This document shows, in pieces, positions 45,792 through 54,666 of a stretch of 64,000 bases of DNA. A program made the translations under genes and the position numbers. This stretch comes from Bog-473 sp963726135. Lineage in GTDB: Bacteria > Actinomycetota > Acidimicrobiia > Acidimicrobiales > RAAP-2. The stretch is taken from positions 124,001 to 188,000 of the forward strand of contig CAVSBE010000003.1 in NCBI GenBank assembly GCA_963726135.1, given 5' to 3'. The notes beneath the pieces are model-generated. The model had not been told where the DNA came from. It made no database searches and saw nothing but the letters and a program-made list of their open reading frames with translations. Each line of letters starts with the position of its first letter. The first letter of the stretch is position 1.

Positions 45792-47437
45792 TTGATCGCC
45801 ACTTCGACGATCTTCACAATGACCAGAGCCAGTGCCACGACGAGGTAGCCGCGCAGCGCCATGAGCCCGATGGTCCGCTGGCGCGACATCACGGGGCGCT
45901 CGAGGCGGGCCAGGGGCGGCATCCGCCAGGTGTCGCGGCTCACGGTCTCGGCCAGCACGTCGTCCACCGTCACCTCGTCGCGGTGACGACGGGCCCGGAT
46001 CAGCAGGAAGGCACCGAGGACCAGGCCGCTCACCGCTCCGACCGCCATCACGGCAACGATCTGGGAGCCCGTGATGGCAGGAAACAGCACACTGACCGTG
46101 AGGATGACCGACAGGATGACCAGGACCCAGATGATGACGCCGGTCACCATGTTGAGCTTCTTGCCGTTGACCCACGGCCCGAGCACGGCTTTGTCGTTGC
46201 ACAGGATCGCCAGAAACACGACGGCGCTGGGCAGGAGGACTCCGGCCAGGACCTGCACCCCCAGGGTCAAGAGGCCGAGCGGCACCTGCGGGATCAGGAC
46301 CAGTGCGGCAGCAAACGCGATGAGCGCGGCGTAGCACGCGTAGAACCCCTTGGCCTGCGACACGGGCCGGTGCAGCGAATGCTTCTGGTTCAAGACGTCG
46401 CTGGTGGCGTACGCGGTGGCCAGTCCGACGGCGGCGGCGCCGATGATCGCCGCGTCGATGAGGGCGATGGCGAACAGGTCCCCCACCGTGCGCGACACGT
46501 AGGTGGCGAGACCGTGGGCGACCCCTCCCGCGTCAGTGAAGTTCCCGAAACCGGGCGTGTGGGCGAAGGCGGCCGACGAGAATCCCATGATGGCCACGCC
46601 GCCGACGACCACCAGAGCGATGCCGATGACGAGGTCGACGCGCTCGTAGTTGATCCACCGCGGCGTGATGCGCTTGTCGATGATGTAGGACTGCTGGAAG
46701 AACAGCTGCCACGGGGCGACCGTCGTGCCCACGATGCCGATGACCAGCAGCATCACGGAGGACAGGGGTGCGCCGTGAGGGATACGGGGCACGGCGAAGT
46801 CGTGGGCCACCTGCCCGATCGGCGGGTGCACCATGAGGACCAGGGGGACGAGCAGGAGCGAGCCGACGACGAGCATCAAGCAGAGCCGCTCGAAGCGCCG
46901 GAAGCTCCCCGTGCTCACGGCGCCGACGATGGCCACCGCGGCGACGATCACCGAGGGGAGCTTGGGCAGCCCCAGGTAGGAGACCGCCAAGGAGATGCCG
47001 ATGAACTCGGTGACGATGGTCAGCGCGTTCAAGAGGAACAGGTCGATGACGCTGAATGCGCCCCAGAACTTGCCGAAGCGTTCGAGGATCAGGCGGGCAT
47101 GTCCGACGCCGGTGACGGCGCCAAGGCGCAGCACCATGTCCTGGCAGACATAGAGCACCGGGATGAGGAGGCCGAGCGTCCAGACGAGGTGCGTGCCGAA
47201 GTTCTGGCCCGCCTGGCCGTAGGTCGAGAAGGCGCCGGCGTCGTTGTCGCCGACCATGACGATGAGGCCCGGCCCGACGATGGCGAGCAGGGTCTTGAGC
47301 TTGAGCGAAAGCCTCGGGCGGGCTGCCGTGTCGCCGTAGGCGATGGTGCCCAGGGCGCCGTTGATGTGGCCGACGTGGGCATCGTCGAGGACGGCGACGT
47401 CCCGGCCCGGTGGTGCGAGGTGGGTGAAGTTCTCCAT
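45788..47437 (-). CDS. NRAMP-superfamily transporter with altered metal motifs
   Basis: A 549-residue protein from the ATG at 47437 (AAGGAG upstream). About eleven transmembrane helices. In the TM1 position the canonical DPGN reads DAGA (residues 66-69, within VGDNDAGAFSTYGQAG), and in TM6 the canonical MPH reads APW (241-243). Asp is kept, but Asn and Met are both Ala, which resembles the magnesium-transporting NRMT branch more than Mn/Fe NRAMPs; the ion is inferred. A leader ORF and alternative hairpins lie in its 300-nt upstream region. Confidence 0.85.
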   Translation of the reverse strand: MENFTHLAPPGRDVAVLDDAHVGHINGALGTIAYGDTAARPRLSLKLKTLLAIVGPGLIVMVGDNDAGAFSTYGQAGQNFGTHLVWTLGLLIPVLYVCQDMVLRLGAVTGVGHARLILERFGKFWGAFSVIDLFLLNALTIVTEFIGISLAVSYLGLPKLPSVIVAAVAIVGAVSTGSFRRFERLCLMLVVGSLLLVPLVLMVHPPIGQVAHDFAVPRIPHGAPLSSVMLLVIGIVGTTVAPWQLFFQQSYIIDKRITPRWINYERVDLVIGIALVVVGGVAIMGFSSAAFAHTPGFGNFTDAGGVAHGLATYVSRTVGDLFAIALIDAAIIGAAAVGLATAYATSDVLNQKHSLHRPVSQAKGFYACYAALIAFAAALVLIPQVPLGLLTLGVQVLAGVLLPSAVVFLAILCNDKAVLGPWVNGKKLNMVTGVIIWVLVILSVILTVSVLFPAITGSQIVAVMAVGAVSGLVLGAFLLIRARRHRDEVTVDDVLAETVSRDTWRMPPLARLERPVMSRQRTIGLMALRGYLVVALALVIVKIVEVAIK

Positions 47438-47592
47438 GGCGGTCTCCTTGTTGCGAGGAGAACGCTTCTTCGACCGTCGGACTTCATGACGGGAGTCAGC
47501 AGACGGCCGGGGAAGGGTTCTCCGTCTCGATTCTGAGAAGGTCGAGCGGATCCGAGACACGACACGGAGAGGTGGCTCGGAAGTGGCGAAGG

Positions 47593-47632
47593 ACCTGCGA
47601 AGGGCAGGCCGCGCAGGTGGGATGCACCTGCG
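47593..47632 (-). promoter_or_regulatory. Mutually exclusive hairpins in the NRAMP leader
   Basis: On the transcript, CGCAGGTG (47632-47625) can pair with CACCTGCG (47619-47612) over a 5-nt loop. The latter can instead pair through ACCTGCG with CGCAGGT (47599-47593) over a 12-nt loop. Competing stems about 38 nt after a short ORF stop are the layout of an attenuator. No U-run follows. Confidence 0.45.
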
Positions 47633-47669
47633 GGTGACCCCGACGTCGGGCAGCTGACTCAGCGCAACG

Positions 47670-47738
47670 CTAAATCAGGCGGGAAACGACGCCGGGGCAC
47701 GGCTGTGGGGGCTGGCAACAATGAGGTTCTGAACTCAT
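47670..47738 (-). CDS. 22-residue cysteine-rich leader ORF
   Basis: ATG at 47738 behind a strong site (AAAGGAGG, 7-nt spacing) followed by 22 codons: MSSEPHCCQPPQPCPG and then VVSRLI and stop. Cys at 7, 8 and 14, Pro-rich. It is 233 bp upstream of the NRAMP start with no gene between, so it looks like a regulatory leader peptide, not an enzyme. Confidence 0.5.
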   Translation of the reverse strand: MSSEPHCCQPPQPCPGVVSRLI

Positions 47739-47758
47739 GACCGGCCCTCCTTTCACGC

Positions 47759-47785
47759 TGTGCACCAGGGCGTCGTGTGCACCAG
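47759..47785. promoter_or_regulatory. Paired TGTGCACCAG repeats between two metal transporters
   Basis: TGTGCACCAG occurs at 47759-47768 and 47776-47785, a 17-bp pitch, each with the palindrome GTGCAC. They lie between the divergent NRAMP leader and the CDF gene, where a shared metal regulator could bind. Confidence 0.4.
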
Positions 47786-47884
47786 TGTAACCGGGCTGTC
47801 CCCGAATTCATAACCAGCACCGGTGTCGCAGTTGCCTCTCGTTCGCAACGTGCATGGCACAGGCCCGGGCGAGAAGCTGTGGCC

Positions 47885-48961
47885 ATGTCTGACGCGGCGC
47901 ACGAACACGATGCCCACGACCACGATGCCGATCGACACCGCAGCGACGGTCACCCCCACGCCCATCCGGACGGATCCACCGGCTTCGTGCGGTCCCTGTT
48001 CGTCCCGCACCGCCACGACGCGGCGGACAGCGTCGACCAGGCCCTGGAGGCGAGCTCGCAGGGCGTACGCGCGGTCAAGATTTCGCTCGCCGTGCTCGGG
48101 CTGACTGCGCTCGTCCAGGCACTGGTGGTGACCTCGAGCGGATCGGTCGCGCTGCTCGGCGACACCCTGCACAATTTCTCGGACGCCCTCACGGCCCTGC
48201 CTCTGTGGGTGGCGTTCAGCCTGGGGCGACGGCCGCCGACGAGGCGGTTCACCTACGGCTACGGCCGGGCGGAGGACCTCGCGGGGGTCTTCGTCGTGGC
48301 CGTGGTCGCGCTCTCGGGGGCGCTGACCGCGTGGCAGTCCATTGAGCGTCTCGTCCACCCGCAGCACGTGCAGCATCTCCCCGCGGTGATGGCCGCCGCG
48401 GTCGTCGGCATGGCCGGCAACGAGATCGTGGCCCAGTACCGGCTGCGCGTCGGTCGGCGGATCGGTTCGGCCGCCCTCGAAGCCGACGGTCTGCACGCAC
48501 GCACCGACGGCGTTGCCTCGCTCGCCGTGCTCCTTGGCGCCGTCGGGGTGGCCCTGGGTGCGCAGTGGGCGGATCCGGTCGTGGGTCTCTTGATCAGCGT
48601 GCTCATCTTCCTCGTCTTGATCAGGACCGCCGGCAGCATCGGCCAGCGACTCCTCGATGCCGTCGACCCTGCACTGGTGAGCCAGGCCGAGCACATCTTG
48701 CGGCACGTCGACGGCGTCATCGGCGTCGGCGATGTCCGCATCCGCTGGGTCGGCCACCAGCTCCACGCCGAGATCCGCCTCGTGGTCGACCGCGGTCTGA
48801 GCGTCGTCGCCGCGCACGACATCGCAGAGCGGGCGTATCACGAGCTCCTGCACCAGCTCCCGAGGCTCAGCGACGCGATCGTCCATACCGATCCGTCCGC
48901 TCAGGACGGGAGCGACCCGCACGCCGAGACGAAACACCACCGGACGCGCACCGACGGATAG
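47885..48961 (+). CDS. Cation diffusion facilitator (CDF) efflux protein
   Basis: A 358-residue antiporter from the ATG at 47885. The His-rich N-terminus (HEHDAHDHDADRHRSDGHPH) is a likely metal-binding tail. TM2 has LLGDTLHNFSDA (HxxxD metal site) and TM5 has LEADGLHARTDGVASL (HxxxD). The C-terminal cytoplasmic domain has VGDVRIRWVGHQLHAEIRL. It exports Zn, Co or similar. Divergent from the NRAMP gene. Confidence 0.9.
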   Translation: MSDAAHEHDAHDHDADRHRSDGHPHAHPDGSTGFVRSLFVPHRHDAADSVDQALEASSQGVRAVKISLAVLGLTALVQALVVTSSGSVALLGDTLHNFSDALTALPLWVAFSLGRRPPTRRFTYGYGRAEDLAGVFVVAVVALSGALTAWQSIERLVHPQHVQHLPAVMAAAVVGMAGNEIVAQYRLRVGRRIGSAALEADGLHARTDGVASLAVLLGAVGVALGAQWADPVVGLLISVLIFLVLIRTAGSIGQRLLDAVDPALVSQAEHILRHVDGVIGVGDVRIRWVGHQLHAEIRLVVDRGLSVVAAHDIAERAYHELLHQLPRLSDAIVHTDPSAQDGSDPHAETKHHRTRTDG

Positions 48962-49008
48962 GCCCGGAGACCCAGAGATTCGAGAGCGGGGTGAACGGCT
49001 CCGAGAAC

Positions 49009-50442
49009 CTAGTGGGCGAGCCGCAACGGGTAGGAGACGGCCGCAACGTCGAGGATCTCCGCCCTGTCCTGCTCCAGCAGGTACCTGGCATCGATGGCCG
49101 CGTCGAGGGCGGCCTCGAACCGCACCAGGTACTCGGCCTTCCCCCCTGGATACACGGCGGTCAGCTCCGCCTCGTCGAAGGGCACCGTCCGGCCGAAGAG
49201 GATCGCGAAGGACTCCCCGCTCTGGCCCAGGCCCGACAGCACCGCGGTCGGCACGTCCACCCAGGGCGTCCGGATGCCGCCCAGTGCGTTGCCCAGTTCG
49301 TCGAGGCGATAGCCGGTGCCCGCGTCGTCGAGACGAAGCCGGGGCGCCTTCGGTGGTGCCATGCCGTCGGTGACCCACTGCGCCAGGTGCCACAACGCGG
49401 CCTGCGCGACGTAGTGCTGCTGGGGCCCGGCGTTGATCGGCGTTTCCGTCCGGCCGAAGATCAGGTTCGAGGTCGGGCGCATCAATTCCGCCAGGCACTC
49501 CCCGCTCAGCGTGCCGTCGTCGTGACGCCCGGCGCTGACCGTGTAGGTGTCGGCGTGCGCGGCGCCGGCCATCTCCCAGAGACGGACATGGTCCGAGTCG
49601 TCCTGCTCGGCCAGCCCCCCGCCGAGCAGGATGACGTCGGTCTCGCTCTGCAGGACCAGCACCGGGACCCTGGCGTCGTCGCGGATCCGCTCACCCTTGG
49701 CCGAAATGGCACGGGTGGTCGACGCGAGGCCCTCGCCGCCGGCGGTCGGGATGAACACGCCGTCGATGGCGACACCCACACCGGGCCGCCCGTGCACGAA
49801 GAAGCCGTCGAACACGCGGGCGTGGTCGTCGATCGCGTTGATGTAGGTGACCAGGCAGGCTGCCGACTGCGACTCGCCCGCCGCCAGCAGGTGCTCGGCG
49901 ACCAGGCCGGCGCCCAACGGGTTCTCGTCCGCCGGCAGCCGCAGCAACGCACCCACCTGGGAGAACATGTCGAACGACCACGCGTCGCCGGGGTGCTCGA
50001 GCTGCCCGTAGCGCTCCGGTGCGAGGAGCTTGAGGTGGATGCCCTCGACGAAACCTCCGCCGTCGATGCCAACCTTCTGGGCCGACACGCCGACCCACGC
50101 GTGGCCCTCGGCCGCGACGTGCCGGTGGAAGAACCCCCAGTCGGGAGCGGCGTCGATGCCGGCGGAGACGTTGTGCCATTCCACGACCACCGTCCCGCTG
50201 AACCGGGCCGGGTCCGAGGGGCGCCGCACGACGAACCGGGTCCGGAAGCCTGCCTCGGGCCCAGGGGTCACGTCCCACCGGCCGTCCAGGCCCCGCTCAC
50301 CCTCGAGCTCGTAGGAGGACGCCGTCCCCTCGACGGCATATTCGGTCTCCGTGTAGCCGAGGACGGCCAGGTCGTAGTCCCGCATGATGTCCGGCGCCGT
50401 GCCCGACATCTCCTCGAACGAGGCCCGCCCTGCCCTGGTCAT
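49009..50442 (-). CDS. Alpha/beta hydrolase domain protein (Abhydrolase_10-like)
   Basis: About 477 residues from the ATG at 50442; a longer frame starts 54 bp upstream. VVVEWHNVSAGIDAAPDWG, then VGVSAQKVGIDGGG, the nucleophile elbow LAAGESQSAACLVTYIN (Ser), VLVLQSETDV and a C-terminal His region. The family is large in actinobacteria and mostly uncharacterised; it may be an esterase. Confidence 0.82.
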   Translation of the reverse strand: MTRAGRASFEEMSGTAPDIMRDYDLAVLGYTETEYAVEGTASSYELEGERGLDGRWDVTPGPEAGFRTRFVVRRPSDPARFSGTVVVEWHNVSAGIDAAPDWGFFHRHVAAEGHAWVGVSAQKVGIDGGGFVEGIHLKLLAPERYGQLEHPGDAWSFDMFSQVGALLRLPADENPLGAGLVAEHLLAAGESQSAACLVTYINAIDDHARVFDGFFVHGRPGVGVAIDGVFIPTAGGEGLASTTRAISAKGERIRDDARVPVLVLQSETDVILLGGGLAEQDDSDHVRLWEMAGAAHADTYTVSAGRHDDGTLSGECLAELMRPTSNLIFGRTETPINAGPQQHYVAQAALWHLAQWVTDGMAPPKAPRLRLDDAGTGYRLDELGNALGGIRTPWVDVPTAVLSGLGQSGESFAILFGRTVPFDEAELTAVYPGGKAEYLVRFEAALDAAIDARYLLEQDRAEILDVAAVSYPLRLAH

Positions 50443-50589
50443 CGTCACCCTCCCGATCGGGGCGGTGGTCCGACCCGGCTCGCTCTGACCTGCCATGTCA
50501 GGATACTTTTCGGCGCCAGAGGCTCGAGCACACCAGAGACCAGAGGCGCGAGCACCCCAGAGAACACGCCAGAGAGAGGAACACCCGCC

Positions 50590-51349
50590 GTGGAGATCCA
50601 GGGAAAGAAGGCCGTCATCGTGGGGGGCGCCTCCGGCATGGCCAAGGCCACCGCCGAGCTGCTACACGAGAAGGGGAGCCGACGTCGCCATCCTCGACCT
50701 GCCGACATCGGCCGGCGCCGCGGTCGCCAAGGACCTGGGCGGCACGTTCCACGAAGTCAACGTGCTCGACGACCAGCAGGTCGAGACCGCGCTGGCCGAC
50801 GCCGCGGCCGCGCTCGGCGGCATGCACATCGCGGTCAACACTGCCGGTGGCGGTACGGCCAAGCGGACCCTCACCAAGGAGGGGCCACACCCGATCGAAG
50901 ACTTCCGCCGCACGATTGAGCTGAACCTCATCGGCACCTTCAACCTCAATCGGCTGCAGGCCTTCCACATGTCGAGCAACGAGCCCGAGGACGGCGAACG
51001 TGGCGTGATCATCGACACCGCATCGATCGCCGCCTTCGAGGGTCAGATCGGACAGGTGGCCTACACCGCCGCCAAGGCCGGCATCGCCGGCATGACACTG
51101 ACCATGGCCCGCGATCTCGGCAGCCTGGGCATCCGCGTCCTGACCATTGCGCCGAGCCTGTTCAGCACCGGCCTGACCGAAGGCATCCCGGACGAGTTCG
51201 CCGAGGTCCTGACGAAGGACGCCGCCTTCCCGAAGCGCATGGGACGCCCCGGGGAGTACGCCAAGCTCGCCGTGGCGATCGTCGAGAACCCCATGCTGAA
51301 CGGCTCGACCATCCGCCTGGACGCCGGGCAGCGCTTCGGGCCGAAGTAG
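50590..51349 (+). CDS. SDR-family dehydrogenase (HSD10-like), frameshift near 50675
   Basis: About 253 residues from a GTG at 50590 (EIQGKKAVIVGGASGMAKAT). One extra G in AAGGGGAGCC shifts the frame; without it KGADVAILDLP follows. NTAGGG replaces NNAG, and DTASIAAFEGQIGQVAYTAAKAG gives Ser, Tyr and Lys. It resembles 3-hydroxyacyl-CoA dehydrogenase type 2. It is followed closely by a hydrolase and a thioesterase on the same strand. Confidence 0.85.
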
Positions 51350-51375
51350 CCGGTCGCGGCATTGCGGTGGGCTCC

Positions 51376-52389
51376 ATGGATCTGCAGCTCCAGGTCGACG
51401 TCACCGCGGCGGCGGGCCTCGGCGAGCCGGCGCACGTCGCGCTCACGGTCACCGTCCCCGACGCGCTCGGGACCGATCCGATCGTGTGCTTCGCCAAGCC
51501 GGGGGCTGGCTACTCGCGGCGCTACTACACCGAGGACCTGCCGGGCCCGGGCCCGGGGGCCCAGGCCGCCTGGCACGCCGAGCGGGGTTGGGTGTTCGTC
51601 TCGGTCGACCATCTCGGCGTTGGCGACAGCTCCCAGCACGACTCCGAGCGTCTGACCTACACCCCGGTCGTGGCGGCGAGTCTGGCCGCCGAAGTCGAGG
51701 TGCTGCGGAAGCTCGCGGCGGGCACCCTGGTCGACGGGCTCCCGCCGGTCGAGCGCCCGGTGACCATCGGCATCGGGCAGTCGATGGGCGGCAGCCTGAC
51801 CGTGGTGCAACAGGGCCGCTACCACTGCTACGACGGCATCGGCGTGCTCGGCTACAGCGCCGTGCACACCCACCCGCCGACCGCGCCCGGCACGCCGCCG
51901 CTCGTGATGGCCTGGGTGCCCCGCGACGCCCTGCCCTCCGACGGCGTCTTCACCAACGCGCCGGCGCTGGCCGAGCTCGACCCGGCCACGGCCCCAGGCC
52001 CTGCAGCAATGGCCTGGGGCTTCCACTACGACGACGTCGACCCCGAGCTGGTCCGGCGTGACCTGGAGGACTTCCCGTCACGCCAGGGCGACGTCCCGCC
52101 GTGGGGCTCGGGCACGGTGCCGATGACCGTCGCCCTGTGGTGCGTCACCCCGGGGGGCGTGGCGGCGGAGGCGGCGGCCGTCCGCTGCCCCGTGCTGGTG
52201 GCGCTCGGCGAGCGCGACGTGCTGGCCGATCCGCGGGGCGAGCCGCGGGCGTACCTGTCGTCTCCGAGCGTGGACCTCTTCATTTGTCCGAGAATGGCGC
52301 ACATGCACAACTTCGCCGGCACGCGGGAGCTGTTCTGGCGGCGTATCGAGACCTGGGCCGACTGGGTGCGGGCGGGACGCGAGGGCTGA
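51376..52389 (+). CDS. Alpha/beta hydrolase
   Basis: A 337-residue hydrolase (alternative GTG at 51367). VCFAKPGAGYSRRYYTEDL, VFVSVDHLGVGDSS, nucleophile elbow GIGQSMGGSL, then CPVLVALGERDVLADP (Asp) and RMAHMHNFAGTRELFWRR (His). Probably an esterase or thioesterase. It lies in a run with the SDR and the TesB-type thioesterase. Confidence 0.82.
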   Translation: MDLQLQVDVTAAAGLGEPAHVALTVTVPDALGTDPIVCFAKPGAGYSRRYYTEDLPGPGPGAQAAWHAERGWVFVSVDHLGVGDSSQHDSERLTYTPVVAASLAAEVEVLRKLAAGTLVDGLPPVERPVTIGIGQSMGGSLTVVQQGRYHCYDGIGVLGYSAVHTHPPTAPGTPPLVMAWVPRDALPSDGVFTNAPALAELDPATAPGPAAMAWGFHYDDVDPELVRRDLEDFPSRQGDVPPWGSGTVPMTVALWCVTPGGVAAEAAAVRCPVLVALGERDVLADPRGEPRAYLSSPSVDLFICPRMAHMHNFAGTRELFWRRIETWADWVRAGREG

Positions 52390-52396
52390 TGGGCTG

Positions 52397-53264
52397 ATGG
52401 AGCTCGACCTCGCCGAGGACCTGCCCTCCCTGCTGACACTCGAGCCGCGTCGACCGCGACCTCTTCCGGGGGCGCAACGCCAACTACGGGCCGCGCCAGA
52501 CCCTCTACGGCGGGCAGGTGGCGGCGCAGTGCCTGCTCGCCGCCGCGGCCACCGTCGAGCCGGACCGGCTCCCCCACTCCCTGCACGGCTACTTCCTCCG
52601 TGCCGGGCGCAGCGATGTGCCGGTGATCCTCGAGGTCGACCGCGACCGGGACGGGCGCTCCTTCTCGGCCCGCCACGTCGTCGCCGTCCAGGAGGGCGAG
52701 GTCATCTTCTCCATGATCACCTCGTTCCACGCCGAGAGCGACGGCGGGCACTTCGACGACGCGCCCCGGCGCACGACCGCCGAGCCCGAGGACACCCCCA
52801 AGGCCGGGTGGACACCGTTGCTCCAGGTGCGCGAGGTCACGCCGACCGACTTCCTCAAGGGCGTCTTCACCGACTGCCTGTGGGTGCGCTCCGCCGCCTC
52901 GCTCGGCGCGGACCCGCTGCTGCAGCGGGCCGGCCTGACGTACCTGTCCGACCTCGGCACGGGCTTCGGCCAGCAGCACAAGTCGCTCATCGGGCGTGGC
53001 GGGCCGAGCATCGACCACTCCGTCTGGTTCCACGAGGACATCCGGGCCGACGACTGGGTGCTCGTCGACCTGCGCCCCGTCAAGGCCCGCAGTGCGCGGG
53101 GCACGTACCACGGCTCGCTGCGCGACCGCCACGGCGTGCTCGGGGCGACGCTCTACCAGGAGCAGTTGCTGCTGCCGGGGTCGATGAGCGACGTCGGGGA
53201 CGACGCGCCGGACGACTTCGCCGCGGTGCAGCGGGCGCAATCGGAGCATCCAGCGGGTCGTTAG
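52397..53264 (+). CDS. Acyl-CoA thioesterase (TesB-like), frameshift near 52445
   Basis: About 289 residues. The start MELDLAEDLPSLLTLE is in one frame. Removing one C gives RVDRDLFRGRNANYGPRQTLYGGQVAAQ and the rest of the double-hotdog protein: HSLHGYFLRAGRSDVPV, FSARHVVAVQ, GPSIDHSVWFHEDIRADDW, ARGTYHGSLRDRHGVL. It hydrolyses acyl-CoA esters, fitting the lipid genes around it. Confidence 0.85.
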
Positions 53265-53286
53265 GGCCGTCGGGCCCGGGCTATTT

Positions 53287-53333
53287 GCAACCAAAGGTTG
53301 CGTTTCTTGCAGAAACGTGCTACCTTTGGTTGC
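53287..53333. promoter_or_regulatory. Nested inverted repeats, ArsR-type operator region
   Basis: GCAACC-AAA-GGTTGC (53287-53301, perfect), CGTTTC-TTGCA-GAAACG (53301-53317, perfect) and GCTACC-TTT-GGTTGC (53319-53333, one mismatch) stand in tandem 47 bp upstream of the first SRPBCC gene. The outer two are the same motif with centres 32 bp apart, likely sites for the ArsR protein encoded in the operon. Confidence 0.6.
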
Positions 53334-53379
53334 ACATCGGGCGGACCGGATGTCACCCGAGAACCGAGAGGAGAGTGTC

Positions 53380-53826
53380 ATGCACGACATACGCCACAAA
53401 GTGGGGATCAACGTCCCGATCAGCGTGGTCTACGACGCCCTCGCCACGCGCGACGGCTTGGCCAAGTGGTGGACCCGCGACGTGGCAGGCGAGTCGCAGC
53501 CAGGCAGGCGCCTCGAGTTCCGCTTCGGCGGACCGGACGTCGCCGCGGTGATGGAGGTCATGGAGCTGAGCCCGCAAAGCCGCGTCCAGTGGCGTTGCGT
53601 GGCGGGCCCCGACGAGTGGATGGACACCATCATCAGCTACGAGCTGAAGCTCAACGGCGACGAGACCGTCGTGCTGTTCACCCACGCGGACTGGCGCGAG
53701 CCCGGCGAGTTCATGCACCACTGCAGCACCAAGTGGGGCACGTTCCTGGTCGGCCTGAAAGCCGGGCTCGAAGGTGGCAAGGCGACGCCCTGGCCGAACG
53801 ACGTCACGATCGACAGCTGGGACTGA
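53380..53826 (+). CDS. SRPBCC/AHSA1-family protein
   Basis: A 148-residue START-like protein from the ATG at 53380 (GAGAG upstream). VPISVVYDALATRDGLAKWW is the opening helix, LEFRFGGP and VMEVMELSPQSRVQWRC the beta-sheet, and WREPGEFMHHCSTKWGTFLVGLKAGLEGG the long C-terminal helix over the ligand cavity. It probably binds a hydrophobic ligand. First gene of the ArsR operon. Confidence 0.85.
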   Translation: MHDIRHKVGINVPISVVYDALATRDGLAKWWTRDVAGESQPGRRLEFRFGGPDVAAVMEVMELSPQSRVQWRCVAGPDEWMDTIISYELKLNGDETVVLFTHADWREPGEFMHHCSTKWGTFLVGLKAGLEGGKATPWPNDVTIDSWD

Positions 53827-53832
53827 CCGACC

Positions 53833-54291
53833 GTGACCGACTACCGGATTGAGCGGGAGATCCTGATCGAGGCGCCCGTCGATGTCGTCTGGCGCACGAT
53901 CACCGAGCCCGACCAGATCACCCAGTGGTTCGCGGACCGCGTCGAGCTGCAGGCAGTCCCCGGTGGCCGGGGCACCTTCGCCTTCGACAACCCGGAAGGG
54001 ACGCTGGCCGCCCCGCTGGTGGTCGAGACGGTCGACGCGCCGACACGCTTCTCCTTCCGATGGAGCCACCCCGAGGGCGAGGATCCCGCCCCGGGGAACT
54101 CCATGCTCGTCGAGTTCTCGCTCACCCGCGAGGGCGACGAGCGGACCCGCCTCCGGGTGGTCGAGAGCGGCCTCGAGCTCCTCGGCTGGGCCGATGACGA
54201 CAAGGACCGCTACGCCGAGGAGCACCGCACCGGCTGGGCCACGTTCCTCGGCCGCCTGGCGGTGCTCTTCTCCGGCAGAACCGCTGGATGA
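53833..54291 (+). CDS. Second SRPBCC/AHSA1-family protein
   Basis: A 152-residue protein: EREILIEAPVDVVWRTITEPDQITQWF, then RFSFRWSHPEG and HRTGWATFLGRLAVLF. 6 bp after the first SRPBCC gene and overlapping the ArsR gene by 4 nt. Confidence 0.87.
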   Translation: MTDYRIEREILIEAPVDVVWRTITEPDQITQWFADRVELQAVPGGRGTFAFDNPEGTLAAPLVVETVDAPTRFSFRWSHPEGEDPAPGNSMLVEFSLTREGDERTRLRVVESGLELLGWADDDKDRYAEEHRTGWATFLGRLAVLFSGRTAG

Positions 54292-54632
54292 CCAGAGAAC
54301 CCGACGACGAACTCTGGTCGGCGATCGCCGACCCGTCCCGGCGCCGGCTGCTCGACCTCTTGGTCCGCAACGGAGAGGAGACGGCGAGCTCGTTGGCGGG
54401 CCAGGTCCCGTTCTCCCGGCAGGCCGTGAGCAAGCATCTCGTCGTCCTCGAGCAGGTCGGGCTGGTGCGGCGCCACAAGGTCGGGCGAGAGGTTCGCTAC
54501 CAGGTGGAGCCCGGGCGACTCGACGAGGCGTCCCGGGCGATGGCGGGGCTCGCCCAGGAGTGGGACCGTCGACTGGGCATCATCAAGCGGCTCGCCGAGG
54601 CTGCGCACGCGCGGGCCACGACGCAACGCTGA
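54288..54632 (+). CDS. ArsR-family winged-helix regulator
   Basis: A 114-residue HTH protein: LWSAIADPSRRRLLDLLVRN, then SSLAGQVPFSRQAVSKHLVVLEQVGLV (recognition helix) and HKVGREVRYQVEPG. No Cys metal site (no CVC), so it is not a classical metal sensor. ArsR/AHSA1 gene pairs are common in actinobacteria and the repressor usually controls its own operon through sites such as those at 53287-53333. Confidence 0.9.
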   Translation: MTREPDDELWSAIADPSRRRLLDLLVRNGEETASSLAGQVPFSRQAVSKHLVVLEQVGLVRRHKVGREVRYQVEPGRLDEASRAMAGLAQEWDRRLGIIKRLAEAAHARATTQR

Positions 54633-54666
54633 GCCGGTCTCCACCCCGATATCCTCCAGCCTCGAC

